Shown here piece after piece: positions 50,869-61,601 of a stretch of DNA of 64,000 bases. Below the pieces are notes generated by a model. It was not told where the DNA came from. It ran no database searches and saw only the letters and a program-made list of their open reading frames with translations. Position 1 is the stretch's first letter. Every line of letters begins with the position of its first letter. The DNA comes from Aurantiochytrium sp. KH105 (lineage: Eukaryota; Sar; Bigyra; Thraustochytrida; Thraustochytriidae): contig BGKB01000036.1 in NCBI GenBank assembly GCA_003116975.1, forward strand, positions 310,001-374,000, given 5' to 3'. A program made the position numbers and the translations under genes.

Positions 50869-53431
50869 TCCTACGGTAACTCGGTCACACGATCGCCCGC
50901 TCCGCGCGCCGGAGCTGCGGAGCGGTTGGCGCCTGTGGGGGTCCCGCGGCCTCCGCGAGGCGCCGGGCGGCGAGGCAGGCGGACCTTCGGCCGCGACGCC
51001 GGCGGACGCAGCCTCGCTGGGGCGGGGCGAGGCGAGGCGAGGCGAGGCGAGGGTCGCGGCCTGAGGGAGGGATGGAGCGAGCGAGTGAGGGAGGGACGGT
51101 CGGCGGGCGGGCAGGTTGGAGGGAGGGAGCGAGGGAGGGAGCGAGGGAGGCGCAGTCCTGACGCGGGGGAGGCGCGGACGAAAGACCTGAAAGACCCCGC
51201 CCGCGGAAGAGCAAAGAGAGGGAGAGCGAAACGAGTGGGTCGTTTCCCTTCGCTCGAATGCCCTTCCCTGGACTTTGTTCCTCCTTGACATCTGGTCTGG
51301 TCGGTCGTGCGGCCTGTTTTGAAGCGGAAGGCCGGGCTCGCGGAAGGCCGATTGAAGCGCCGGGCAGCGCAGCGCAACGACCGACCAAGCGATCCTTCTT
51401 GAGCGCGCCCGGCCGGCCCTGCGGCGACCTCGCCTTCTCTCCATCCCTTCTCTCTCCCCGTTTCCCGTCCGCGTCGTACGCTCCGTAAAAGACCTGCAAG
51501 CGGTCCTCCTCTCGCGCGCCCTCTCTCATCCGTGGCCGCGCCCCGCACGCAAGCCCGGTCGACCAGCATCGGGGATACAGGTCAGCCAGGATCTTTGAGC
51601 GTCAGTCGCTCCGCGGCTCCTCCTGCTCCTCCTCGCTCGCGCTTCACTTCGTCGCGCTGGCCGCGCCGCTCGGCCTGGCTGAGCCGACGCCAGGGACGCG
51701 CGAGAGCTCCCCCGGCCTGGCTGTCCAGCACGGAGACGCGGGACGACGACCTGCGAGAGCCCCTGGCGGCGGCTTCCCTCCCGCCAGCCGCGGCTGGCTC
51801 CCTCCCTCTCTCGCCCGCTCCATCCCGGCGCGAGGCGGCGTCGCATCACATCACATCACCCACTTCGCAGCGCTTGCTGGCTCGCGCTTCCTTCCTCCCC
51901 TCCTTCCGCGCTGTCCAAGCTCGCGTCGCATCGCATCGCATCGCATCGCATCGCATCGCAATTTTTCGCATTTCATGGCACTAATTCGCATTTTTTCGCA
52001 TTTCTGCACATTTTTGGCCTTCAGATTTTTTTCGCTTCCCCGCCCTCGTTGGCCGGCGCGCCCTCTCGGCCGAGGCTCTCCCGCCCTACCGCCCTGGCTG
52101 GAGTGCGGCGCTGCCTGGAGCACGCGGCTGCAGCGGCGCCGCGCCTTCGCCGAGCGCTCGCCGGGACCGGCCGCGTCGGAGCGTCGGAGCTGCGTCTCCT
52201 CACTGGACTCCGCCGGGTCTTTCAACCCAGGTCTTTCAACTTCTTTTCTTCCTTTCCTTCCTTCAGTGGCGTCAGTCAGCCAGCCGCTCTTCGTTTTTCT
52301 CCCGTTTCTCGTCGCCCTCGCATCTGCGTCTCCGGCCGCCGGCGTGCGACCCGCGCGCGCGGAAACCTGCAGACTCGCATGCCGCTCGGCCCGCGCGCCT
52401 GCCCTCGCCCGCCGCCCCGCGCTCGCTCGCACGCACGCATCGCGCTCGCGCTCGCGCTCGCTCGAGGCGTCGTTGGCTTCCCAGCTTCCGCCGTCGCAGT
52501 CTCCCTCCGACAGCTCGGCCAACTAACTGCCCGCTCGATCAAGCGCTCGATCGAGTGCTCGTTGATCGATCGAGTGCTCGATCGATCGTTGCTCGGTCCC
52601 CTCGTCGAGGCGCGACGAGCTCGGCAAGCCTGGGCGGGGCGAGGTGCGACGGAGCTTGGCGCCAGGGTTGGTCAGTCGCCAAGCAAATCAAGTTCGCGTC
52701 GTGTTGAGTTGTGTCGTGTCAAGTCGTGTCGCGCGGGGCCGGGCAGGACCGCGAGGACATAGAACGCTTGCGCGCTGCTTGGGCATCGCGCCTTTGACTG
52801 CCGGGGTCCAATTCCTGCGCGCGAAAGCAAATCCGAAAAATACGTGCATACGCCGGCGTTGCGCAGGGCCTGCACGGACGGAGGGGCAAACTCGCTCGCA
52901 GCGAGGGGGGAGGCCCAGCAGAGACGAGTCGCTTCGCGTCCGCTGCGATTCGCTCGGTGTAGTTTGCCTCGCTCGAGCTTGGCTTGACGGGCCAAGCCTG
53001 GCTAGGCCAAGCCAAATCAAGGCTAGATCATCGCACGGGCGCAGCGAATCGAGGCAGGGCCCTCGCGGCTGTGAAGCCTTGCAAAAGAAGACCTCACAAC
53101 GAGGCCAGCGTATCTTGTTAAAAGCAAACGGGCGCATTGCTTGTCGCTCGTGAATCCGTTCTTAGCCAAGTGAGTGAGTGAGTGAGTGAGCAAGCAGAAG
53201 AGCGCAGCAGCTGTTGCTTTCAAGGCAGAGCCTGACCGTCAGCAAGCGGGTCGACCACCAACGCAAGACGCAGACGTCGTGGTCTTCAAGCACACGGACC
53301 TGCTCTTCCGTTTTCATTTCAGCCTATTGCGTGACTCAGCAGACCTTGTGCGCCCCAGGAGAAGGGAGGAAAAAGAAAGCAAGCCCAAGGGCCCACCCCC
53401 CCCACCCGCTGCCATTCCAGCAAATCGCGAA
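50869..53431. other. Repeat-rich gene desert, about 2.6 kb
   Basis: No credible gene. It carries GAGGC repeats (51020-51050), GAGG repeats (51110-51150), (GCATC)n (51924-51960) followed by spaced TTCGCATTT strings (to about 52010), GATC/TCGA palindromic runs (52535-52590), and (GAGT)n (53169-53190). Several long open frames on both strands are Arg/Ser/Pro/Ala-rich and overlap each other, as expected from GC-rich composition. The right end is the promoter of the Gln-rich protein gene; that frame is open to 53186 but first has ATG at 53432. Confidence 0.5.
51924..52015. repeat. (GCATC)n run and degenerate TTCGCATTT repeats
   Basis: Seven GCATC-type pentamers followed by several copies of TTTTTCGCATTT-like strings. 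Confidence 0.8.
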
Positions 53432-56400
53432 ATGGAACCCAAGTCCGCCTTGGTGACCTCGGCCGCGGTCGATGCCCTTTCGGCGAACGGCGTGGTGCGC
53501 GGGACCGACGCCAAGCATGGCAACATGTCCAAGGACTGCGAGATGCTGCCGCGACTAGAGTTTCACAGCAACATCCAATGGGCTCAGGCATACCAGCGCA
53601 ACAACAAAGCCAATGGCCAAAAGAACCTGCGTTGCTTTCCGAACCACTGCCAAGGACTTGGTCATCAGCGCGGCTTTTGCGGCCATAGCATCGTCATCAA
53701 CTTTTACTACCTGCCGCAGTCCGTTCAGGGTCAGCTCTACAGCTTTGCTCATTTTTGCATTGCAGACTGCGAGCTCAACAGCCCTGCCGCTGCAGCGGCC
53801 AAGGGAATCTCTCGCGAGCGTTTCAAAGCCGGCGACGTTCTTTCCATCGAGCAGGTGCGCACAAAAATTAGACAAGCCGACGAACCCCTTCTCGAGTACA
53901 TTGAGGGGCTCGAGCTCCAAGATCGGCGAATCGACGCTGATGGCAGCGTTCGCGTCAATTTCGAGTTCAATCGAAACCTCAAGGGCTGGCATTACGGTTT
54001 CCTCGGAAGCAAGCTGACGCGTAACGTCTACCACAACTTTCGCGCTTACGTTCTCGAGCTCATTCCAGGGACGCAAAAGCGCCCCGAGCACTATCGCGTC
54101 CTCGCTGCGGTGACCTCGCCCAAATGGAAGTTGTTTTGTCGTCGCCGCAACCGGACAGGCGTGCTTCCACCCAAGATGGAGAACGGGATCGCAACCAAGC
54201 TCGAAAACTCGCGTCAGACCCGCTTGCCAATGAACAGTCCGCCATTGCCCACGCGTCGCGCAAAGAAGCGTCGCGAGGTCGAGCCTGGTCGCCTTACACG
54301 CCACTCGGCCCCGCAGACGAGTGCTCTTTTGCGCCATCAGCGCACAGTTCCGCTTCAAGCACGCAGGTATCCGAGCGACGCGGCCTCATCAGAAGGCTAC
54401 TCAAGCGGGCAGGGTGCACCGCCTCATGTCTCGGCGACGCGGCACATTTCGCAGCAACAGCGGCAGCCCTCGCAGTCGCAGCAGCGGCATGTATATGGGT
54501 CTTCTACGTACCACAGTGGAACATATCAGGATCGCTACCTTCATGGCGGTGTCGACGACTTTGACCCGCCCATGCTCACCAAGTCGCAGAGAACGACCCA
54601 AGATTCCCGCATGCACGCAGGGCAGACACGTCACAGTACCGCGTGGGCAGAGCCTCCTGCCCAAGCCTATGGCGTCAAGCAATATGTGCGTCGACTTGCT
54701 TCGCAAGAGCGTCTCAATGTCTCGGGACGTTCGCGCTTCTCTAAAAAGCGGACCTCGAGCGAGCCCAGCGATTCGCACGGTCCGTCAAGCGTCACCTTTG
54801 CGCCAAGCCAGCACGCCGTGCATCCGCGTGATCAGCAAGAGCACATTATGCAACGCCGTCAGCAGCAACAGCAACAACAGAGGGAGCGACAGCAGCAGCA
54901 GCAGCAGCAGCAGCAACAAAAACAACAACAGCAAAGAGAGCGACAGCAGCGCGAACGGGCCAATGATTCGTGCGCGTGGGCGTCGTGCTTTGCGGAACCA
55001 AGCATGTCGCGATCGCAATCCATCCCGCAGCTCGAAGTGTACAAAGCAAGCAGCGCGACTAACGAGGCTGATGCCACAAGCAAACAGCGTGCTGGAAGTA
55101 TGAACGATCCGCGTCAAGTGTGCCTTTACGAGCTCTTGCGCATGGTAAACTTTTCGATCAAAAACGCCGAGCCGCACGCGTCACTTTCGTTGCGAGATCA
55201 TGGCGATTTTCAGCACTTTAGCGCCACCACATTGGATCTGGCGCAGCATTGGCTCGCCGTGCCGCCGGCCAAGGCAAGTCTCCCATGCGCTGGCCCCGGG
55301 CTTCGGAGTCGGTCGAGCCACAGCGGCAACGACTCGCCCAGCCGCTCCCCGTGCGACGACTACATTCTCAACGAGGTCGGCTTTAGCAAGTTCCTCGTTG
55401 ACGATGGACGATTCGGGGCGCGAATTGTAAAATTTGCCCGCGAACAACCTCTCGAACAGCGCCGGCACGACCCGTACGGCACCGTCGCCTTTATGCTCAA
55501 CATTCTCAAGGCATTCCAGAACGTCTTTTTGGGCCATTGCGCGCAGCCAGATCCGGAGTTCCTCGCTTCGCCCCAGGGAGTGGAGTCCCCGGCATCCCGA
55601 ACGGGTCGTGGTTCCAGCGCGCACGGAGGCAATCCGAACAAGGCGTCTCGCAGTCTCCGCGATCGCGAGGAAAAGACCTGCGACGAGATCATGGGCAGCC
55701 TCTACCCGGTCATGTCCACGCTCAGCTTGCGTCAAGGTCTCGACAGCCTGCTAGAGGCCGACCGCTTGTCGCCGCGCAACCATGTCAATAACCAGTCGCA
55801 CTTTAGCTTCTCCCACATGCTCTCGTCATCTTCCTCGTCGGGGCGACCGGGAACGAGCGACAGCACGAATACGGCTCCGTTGTCTGGCAGCAACGCAGCG
55901 CACGAGCGCGATGAGCCAAACGCGACATTGACCAAGTCGCGCCCTGCGCAAGGAAGAACCACATCGCACGAGGTCTCTGCTGATAGCAACAATGCCTCCA
56001 ACAGCGACCACCACGACGACGTCGGAGCGGGAACCGCTGATCTCGAGCGCTTTACGCAGGACCTGGAGGTGCTCGCTTCTGGTGACGCTGACGACCTGAC
56101 GCTGCGTGCGACCAAGTCGTGGAAGACACTCTCGACGGCTAAACTCACGCACAAGCTTTCGCAAAACTTTTCCTCATCGCTGTACGGAACACGGGTCTCG
56201 GAGCACTCGCTTTTGCACGCAGCCTCCTTTCTGCGGCCCATGCACCGCAACGCGTCCATTTTTTCCTTTAGTAATCTTCCTTCCGCGCTCAACATTCTCA
56301 GCGGCGATGTCTTGCAGTCCAGCGCGGCCCTTGGTGGAATTGCTGGAGATGATTCCAAGACTGCGACCGAGAAGGCCTCGCAGCGCGCCGACCAGGGTCG

Positions 56401-56527
56401 CCATGCGCACGCGTCTCGCAAGCAGCAGACGCCCGAGTCCTCAATGAAGGAACTTGACGATTTTCTGAAAAAGGAGTGCGGCGTGCAAGAGGTCGAGGAG
56501 GTCGATGTCCCGTCTCTCGCCGTCTGA
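53432..56527 (+). CDS. Large hypothetical protein with Cys/His-rich N-terminal domain and Gln tracts (1031 aa)
   Basis: I do not recognise the family. Start at the first in-frame ATG (MEPKSALVTS). Residues about 40-240 look like a folded domain: LEFHSNIQWAQAYQRNNKAN, then NLRCFPNHCQGLGHQRGFC, GHSIVINFYYLP and HNFRAYVLELIPGT; Cys and His spacing could bind a metal. Then come long Ser/Arg/Gln-rich stretches, a Gln tract interrupted by Arg-Glu (54855-54955), and a second ordered region (RQVCLYELLRMVNFSIKNAE to DPYGTVAFMLNILKAFQNVF). The rest is disordered. The layout of a small N-terminal domain with Gln-rich linkers is common in transcriptional regulators, but no DNA-binding fold is evident. 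Confidence 0.7.
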   Translation: MEPKSALVTSAAVDALSANGVVRGTDAKHGNMSKDCEMLPRLEFHSNIQWAQAYQRNNKANGQKNLRCFPNHCQGLGHQRGFCGHSIVINFYYLPQSVQGQLYSFAHFCIADCELNSPAAAAAKGISRERFKAGDVLSIEQVRTKIRQADEPLLEYIEGLELQDRRIDADGSVRVNFEFNRNLKGWHYGFLGSKLTRNVYHNFRAYVLELIPGTQKRPEHYRVLAAVTSPKWKLFCRRRNRTGVLPPKMENGIATKLENSRQTRLPMNSPPLPTRRAKKRREVEPGRLTRHSAPQTSALLRHQRTVPLQARRYPSDAASSEGYSSGQGAPPHVSATRHISQQQRQPSQSQQRHVYGSSTYHSGTYQDRYLHGGVDDFDPPMLTKSQRTTQDSRMHAGQTRHSTAWAEPPAQAYGVKQYVRRLASQERLNVSGRSRFSKKRTSSEPSDSHGPSSVTFAPSQHAVHPRDQQEHIMQRRQQQQQQQRERQQQQQQQQQQKQQQQRERQQRERANDSCAWASCFAEPSMSRSQSIPQLEVYKASSATNEADATSKQRAGSMNDPRQVCLYELLRMVNFSIKNAEPHASLSLRDHGDFQHFSATTLDLAQHWLAVPPAKASLPCAGPGLRSRSSHSGNDSPSRSPCDDYILNEVGFSKFLVDDGRFGARIVKFAREQPLEQRRHDPYGTVAFMLNILKAFQNVFLGHCAQPDPEFLASPQGVESPASRTGRGSSAHGGNPNKASRSLRDREEKTCDEIMGSLYPVMSTLSLRQGLDSLLEADRLSPRNHVNNQSHFSFSHMLSSSSSSGRPGTSDSTNTAPLSGSNAAHERDEPNATLTKSRPAQGRTTSHEVSADSNNASNSDHHDDVGAGTADLERFTQDLEVLASGDADDLTLRATKSWKTLSTAKLTHKLSQNFSSSLYGTRVSEHSLLHAASFLRPMHRNASIFSFSNLPSALNILSGDVLQSSAALGGIAGDDSKTATEKASQRADQGRHAHASRKQQTPESSMKELDDFLKKECGVQEVEEVDVPSLAV
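54855..54955 (+). repeat. CAG/CAA repeat encoding Gln tracts
   Basis: In-frame CAG/CAA codons give Gln runs of up to about eleven, broken by Arg-Glu-Arg. Likely length-variable. Confidence 0.85.
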
Positions 56528-57918
56528 ACCCGCGTGTCCGCCCCCATGCTGCCGCGCTCCAGTGAGCGCCACAGCCAAACAAGCAAGCGGGCAAGCAATC
56601 GATCAAGCAAGCGACCAAACAAACAAACAAAAGAGACTAGTGGCGTTATTGCCCGCAACAAGATGCCAGAGCTGACCGCTTGCGTCGCGACGTCTGGTAT
56701 TCCCCTTGAAATGCTTCCAACTTTTTGAAATTATCTCGTAACGATGCCCGGTCCCGCTCCTCAAAGTCATGCACTTGTTTTTGCTTTCCTCTTTTCCTCC
56801 CTTCTTGCATTTTGCACCGCAGTGTAGTGCAGTCTGATCAAAGGCAAGCGCCATCTCGGCTTCGAAATGACTCATCCCAGTTACACGTCGATGCCGCTTG
56901 TGCCGGGGGCCCAAGATTACATTGTCTGTCTCAAATCAACGATCGCATCTCAACGCCACCACCAATAACGCCGCCGCCGACGCCGCCGCCGCCGACGACT
57001 CCTCCGACTCCAGCAGCAAACTCACCCTGGGCCTCCTAGTATGTGTATATACACTCCCTTCCCACGACAACCCACGATCCACTGCGCAACCCAACCCAGC
57101 GCGATCATCATCATGATGATCATCGTCGCCGTCTCGGACGCGGGGTCCACGTCCCGCACGCGCACGCGCTCCGATCCTGCTCATTTCTTTACATGTTATA
57201 GTACTCCTAGCAGCGCACACCGATACCGTACATACCAGCGCGGGGGCAGGCCGCGGGCGCGTGCACGCGCGGGTTTTGCGCCCTCTGCGGTCGCAAAGTC
57301 AAGGTGCGGCAAGCAGGCGCTGCCTGCGCGAGGGGGCACGCGGGGACTCCGAGCGGGGGACCTCTCTCTCTCCCCCTTTTTCTTTCTTTTCCTGCCGCGC
57401 TCGCCGCCGCCGCCGCGCGCTCTCGCGCGCCCAGCCCTCGCGTGCCGCCTCCACGCCCGCGCGCGCGCGCCGCCCCCGCGCCCGCCGCCCCTGCGCCCGC
57501 CCGCTTGCCCGCCCGCCCGCCCGCCCGCCTGCCTGCCTGCCCGCGTCAGGGCGCGCGTGTGCGAGGGCGGGGCGCGCGGCGCGGTACCTCTCTCCCTCCC
57601 CCTCTCTCGGAGGGGGCGCAAGTGCGGAATGCGCGTCTGCGCAAGTAGACTATACCCTCGGCGCAAGTGCCTCTCGGCGGCGCGCAAGTGGCCTCTGCGC
57701 TCGCGCCTCCCCCGCCTACAGTCGCTCTTTCCCGGCGAGGCCCACTTGCCGGTCTCCATTCTTCACTTGCGCGCGGCGCGCCGCAAGTCGCCCCTGGCCG
57801 GCCAGGTCGCGCTCCGTCCTCAGTCCTTCATCGCGCGCGTCTCGAGCTCCGGCGGCGCGCGAGCGAGGGAGCGCGCGCGCGGAGGCAGGCCGGGTCGAGC
57901 GCGGGCGGCGGCGGGAGG
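56528..57918. other. Intergenic, about 1.4 kb
   Basis: Left part: CAAG/CAAACAAA repeats near 56580-56630 and no gene. Middle: CCG/CGC triplet runs (56955-57010). Right part (57240-57918): extremely GC-rich with CCCG and (CG)n runs and several GCGCAAGTG strings (57614-57790), probably the promoter and 5' UTR of the repeat protein. Frames here are compositional. Confidence 0.45.
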
Positions 57919-59757
57919 ATGACGGAGCGGCAGGCGCTGTACAGCCGGCTGGTGGAGTTCTTCCAGCGGTACGACCCCGGCCGGCTGGAGCATGGCATCG
58001 ATGCCGTAGTGGACTTCGGCCTGGCCGAGGGCCTCGACGCGCTCAACGCCGCGCTCGTGGATCGGTACGGGGCGTACCTGGGCAGCGGCGTGGACACGGC
58101 CGACTTCGGGGACGCGGAGAGGGCGATCCTGAGGTCCCGCATCGAAATGTTCTACATCAAGCACGACGTCGCCAAGCTCGACAGCCCCACCGACATCGAC
58201 GCCATCACCGACTGGGCCCTGCACAATGGCGTCGACGTGCTCTCGGAGAAGCTGGCGCGCAAGTTCGGAGAGGGCGTGGAGGACGTCTTCGAGTCCGATG
58301 TCCTCGTGCAGCTCGAGGCATTTTACGAAAAGTATGATCCCAGCAAGAGCGAGGAGGACGTGCGCACCGTGCTCACGTGGGGCATCGTGCACGGGTTCAC
58401 AACGCTCAACCAAAAGATGATCAGCAAGTACGGCGAGGGCCTCGGGTCCATGGACCGCGCCAAGGTGCGGGCCGAGATCGAGCGCAAGCTCATCTCCTTT
58501 TACGAGGCAAACGCCCCCGAAAAGCTCGACCCGGACAACCTGGAGTTCGTCGTCGACTTTACGCTCAAGCACGGGATCCACGACATGAACCGCCGACTCC
58601 AGCAAAAGTACGGCGTTAACATGAACACCATCTTGCGCAGGTCCACGACCAAGTCGCGGCCCGCATCGCGCTCTGCGAGTCTGCGTCGAAGCCTCCGCCA
58701 GAGCATGGCCTCGCTGCGCAGGTCCCAGCGCAAGAGCGGCAGCTTGGCATCCAGCGCGCGCGAGGAGGCCGAGGCCCAGGTCGAGGCCGACCTCGCCTAC
58801 CAAGAGTACCTGCGCAAGCTCGTCGAGGTCTTTTACGCGCGTCATGATCCCAACCGCCTCTTGGAGGAGGGTGTCACGCCCATCATTGAGTTTGCTATTG
58901 AAGCCGGCGAAGTTGCGCTCAATGAGAAACTGCGGGCCAAGTACGGACAGGACCTCATCGACATTGACGCCGAGTTCCAGAGCGTTCGCGAGCAGCTCGT
59001 CCGCTTTTATGCGCGGTTCGATCCCACCAAGCTCGAGCCTGAGAACGAGCACCAACTCGACACTGTCACGGGCTGGGCGCTCGTCAACGGTCTCGACCGT
59101 CTGAATGAGACGCTGCGTCGCAAGTACGATGATGATCTTGACGGTACGGGTCTTCGCGCACGACTGCGCCTCTTTTACGACGCCGTGGGCGCGAAAAAGT
59201 CGGACAAGGACATTCAGACGATTGTCGACTGGTGCTACGAGAACTCGGTCGAGGCCCTCAACAAGAAGCTGAAAAAGCGTTATGGCAAGTCGCTCGAAGA
59301 TACGACCTTTGCCGAGGAGCCTGACTTGGGTCAAGGCCGACCTCGAGGGGACACGGAGGCCTCCGTCGGACCTCCGCACCCGGACATGCCGCCACCGCGG
59401 CCCGCGTCAACCTACAAGTACACGCGCGAAGCTCCGCTCCCGCCGGGTCCGCCTCCTTTGGTGGACTTGCCAGAGGAGCATGAGCGCTCCAAGCAGGGTG
59501 CCGCGCTCGAGGCCAAGATTCTTGTGTTTTACTCCAAAAAGGATCCTGCCAAGGCAACCCCAGAACAGGTTGCCAAGGACGCTGCACGAATTCTCGAGGA
59601 TGGCATCGATGCTTTTAACGCGGAGCTCATGGAATTGTACGGCGAATCTCTTGTTTCGCTCGACCGAGGCCGGAGCAGCGTGCGCATGAGCACCCGCTCC
59701 AGTGTTCGCTCGAGCAGTTTCCGCGCTTCGCGCAAGGTTGCTGTTGACAAGGTCTAA
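57919..59757 (+). CDS. Protein of eight FY...KYG repeats (612 aa)
   Basis: Start MTERQALYSR; the frame is open upstream but Arg/Pro-rich. The protein is built of eight degenerate repeats of about 45-50 residues with the pattern L-x2-FY-x-K-x-D-P-x-KL, about ten residues, then WAL-x-NG-x2-LN-x2-L-x-KYG-x2-L. Examples are LEAFYEKYDPSKSEEDVRTV and LNQKMISKYGEGL. A basic Ser-rich linker separates repeats 4 and 5, and a Pro-rich linker 7 and 8; the tail is Ser/Arg-rich. Similar FYxKYxPxK...KYG repeats occur in uncharacterised kinetoplastid and oomycete proteins. The repeats are predicted helical. Function unknown; a cytoskeletal or scaffold role is possible. Confidence 0.8.
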   Translation: MTERQALYSRLVEFFQRYDPGRLEHGIDAVVDFGLAEGLDALNAALVDRYGAYLGSGVDTADFGDAERAILRSRIEMFYIKHDVAKLDSPTDIDAITDWALHNGVDVLSEKLARKFGEGVEDVFESDVLVQLEAFYEKYDPSKSEEDVRTVLTWGIVHGFTTLNQKMISKYGEGLGSMDRAKVRAEIERKLISFYEANAPEKLDPDNLEFVVDFTLKHGIHDMNRRLQQKYGVNMNTILRRSTTKSRPASRSASLRRSLRQSMASLRRSQRKSGSLASSAREEAEAQVEADLAYQEYLRKLVEVFYARHDPNRLLEEGVTPIIEFAIEAGEVALNEKLRAKYGQDLIDIDAEFQSVREQLVRFYARFDPTKLEPENEHQLDTVTGWALVNGLDRLNETLRRKYDDDLDGTGLRARLRLFYDAVGAKKSDKDIQTIVDWCYENSVEALNKKLKKRYGKSLEDTTFAEEPDLGQGRPRGDTEASVGPPHPDMPPPRPASTYKYTREAPLPPGPPPLVDLPEEHERSKQGAALEAKILVFYSKKDPAKATPEQVAKDAARILEDGIDAFNAELMELYGESLVSLDRGRSSVRMSTRSSVRSSSFRASRKVAVDKV

Positions 59758-60241
59758 TCTTCGCGCCGCTCCTCTTTACTGTTTCCATGTGTACGTCGCT
59801 GCGCAAACTTTGTTTCGCGCGCTCTTCGTTCTCGCGGCTCCTACGCCTTCCGATGATCCTTTATTTCCTTCGAAATTAGGAAAGGTCAAGATATCTGTGT
59901 TGTTTCGTGCCTCCTCCTCCTGTATGTTCTTTTGCACAAGCTTTTCATAAAACTTGCGGGCGTGAGAGTACCATTCGATGGTATTGTATACATTTACAGC
60001 CCTGCTTGTCGTCTGTATCTACGGTAAGAGAGACGGTTTGCATACGCTTCGGGACTTGTGTGTATCCATCGCGCTCACGATACAAGTTGTCCCATTTCAT
60101 GTTCTTGTCATCCAATTTCAGCAAGATCACGTGCATTTTCGTAGTACTGTTCTCCTTTCTTCGCGTCCTGGCCTATGACTGGAAGCGTAGACAGCCTGCG
60201 GAGCTTGGACGTGCAAACATCTTGAGAACCTGCAAGACCAG

Positions 60242-60409
60242 GTGAGAGCTGTGCTCGTCCGGCCGAACCTCGACAAGTCCGAGGCGAGAGCTGTGCCCGT
60301 CGAGCCGAACCTTGACAAGTTCGAGGTGCGAGCTGTGCTCGTCGAGCCGAACCTCGACAAGTTCGAGGTGAGAGCTGCGCTTGTCGAGCCGAACCTCATC
60401 AAGTTCAAG
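60242..60409 (+). repeat. 42-base tandem repeat, four copies, open in one frame
   Basis: Units 60242-60283, 60284-60325, 60326-60367 and 60368-60409. Each translates to a 14-residue unit of the form VRAVLVEPNLDKFE. The frame lacks an ATG and ends at 60535. Confidence 0.85.
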
Positions 60410-60616
60410 ATTCCCCACCACAAGAGCTCGATCTTGGACCGCGTGTTCTCCAAGGGAATGGCCCAACGACCAACGATTTTTTTTGGTCCTGAGCATGCAT
60501 GCACGCATGCATGCATGCACGCATGTACGCGTTAGTCAGCGGCTCGGCTCCAGTTGAGACCAGAGAGAACCGGTGTTCTCGCGCCGCAAAGCCAGCAAAG
60601 GCTTGATGGAATCGAG

Positions 60617-61317
60617 TTTCTCGGGCCAGATGGTCAGCGATCGTGCATTGTGCTTGCGTATGCTGTTTCGTACCGTGGTGGGACAAAGTTCAAGTTTTAC
60701 CCGAGGTAATCGGGGTCCTCGCGTACCCTGCCAAGGAGGCAAAGAGCCGGGTGGATCCGAGATTCCGAGGTTGCAACTTCGCCACCACGGCCTGAAGTTA
60801 TCGCCAACGCGAGCTCATTCTGCGCGACGAGACCTTGGGACCGTCCGGCACTGCTCTAGTGGCTGGCGAGCAGGCAATGTTGGCAACGGCGCCGCTGCGC
60901 TGCGCCGAGCACGGCCAGACCAGCTCGGGACGGGTACCCCCTTATCACCCCTCATCAACCCCGAATTTCTCGGGCCAGATGGTCAGCGATCGTGCATTGT
61001 GCATTGTGCATGCGCATGCTCTTTTGTACCGTGATGGGACAAAGTTCAAGTTTTCCCTGAGGTAATCGGGGTCCTCGCGTACCTTGCCCAGGAGGCAAAG
61101 AGCCGGGTGGGTCCGAGATTCCGAGGTTGCAACTTCGCCACCACGGCCTGAAATTATCGCCAACGCGTGCTCATTCTGCGCGACGAGACCTTGGGGCCGT
61201 CCGGCACTGCTCTAGTGGCTGGCGAGCAGGCAATGTTGGCAACGGCGCCGTTGCGCTGCGTCGAGCACGGTCAGACCAGCTCGGGACGGATACCCCCTTA
61301 TCACCCCTCATCAACCC
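60617..61317. repeat. Tandem duplication, period 349 bases, two copies
   Basis: Copy A 60617-60962 and copy B 60966-61317 are nearly identical, from TTTCTCGGGCCAGATGGTCA to CCCCTCATCAACCCC. The main difference is a short GCATTGT duplication and scattered substitutions. Neither copy encodes a convincing protein. Confidence 0.9.
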
Positions 61318-61601
61318 CTTAGCACCTCCCTCCCAGTGAGGACAAGCGTCGGCTGTGGGGAGGAGAACCTGTCCACGGGCACGCTCTCGCGCGCGCTCGC
61401 TCCTGAAGCGTCCGCCCGGGCTGCGAAAGCGGCGGTTATTGGTCGCCGCCGGCTTTGTAAGTTAGCAGCAAAGTTGCCATGGGGTTGTCCAGCACGATCG
61501 CAGCGCGGAGTGAAAATCGGCGCCGAAGCAAACCCCGAAACCGAATTCGAAAGCTTGGACAAAAAAAGAGAAGAAACAAGCAAGCAAGACCAAGGTGCGC
61601 A

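Larger units (their letters stand above)
59758..61601. other. Intergenic repeat field
   Basis: After about 450 plain bases come the 42-base x4 repeat (60242-60409), a GCATGCATGCAC repeat (60495-60530) and the 349-base tandem duplication (60617-61317). The last 280 bases are the promoter of the lectin gene. No gene is certain; the 42-base repeat lies in a frame open to 60535. Confidence 0.55.

Noticed and set aside
50839-51569. Overlapping minus-strand frames that could be a first exon of the AAA+ gene
   Set aside because: No signal peptide or ordered sequence, and all three frames are open, which fits base composition rather than coding.
57820-59379. 519-codon minus-strand frame
   Set aside because: Antisense to the FY...KYG repeat gene; Leu/Val/Glu pattern is the mirror of its repeats.
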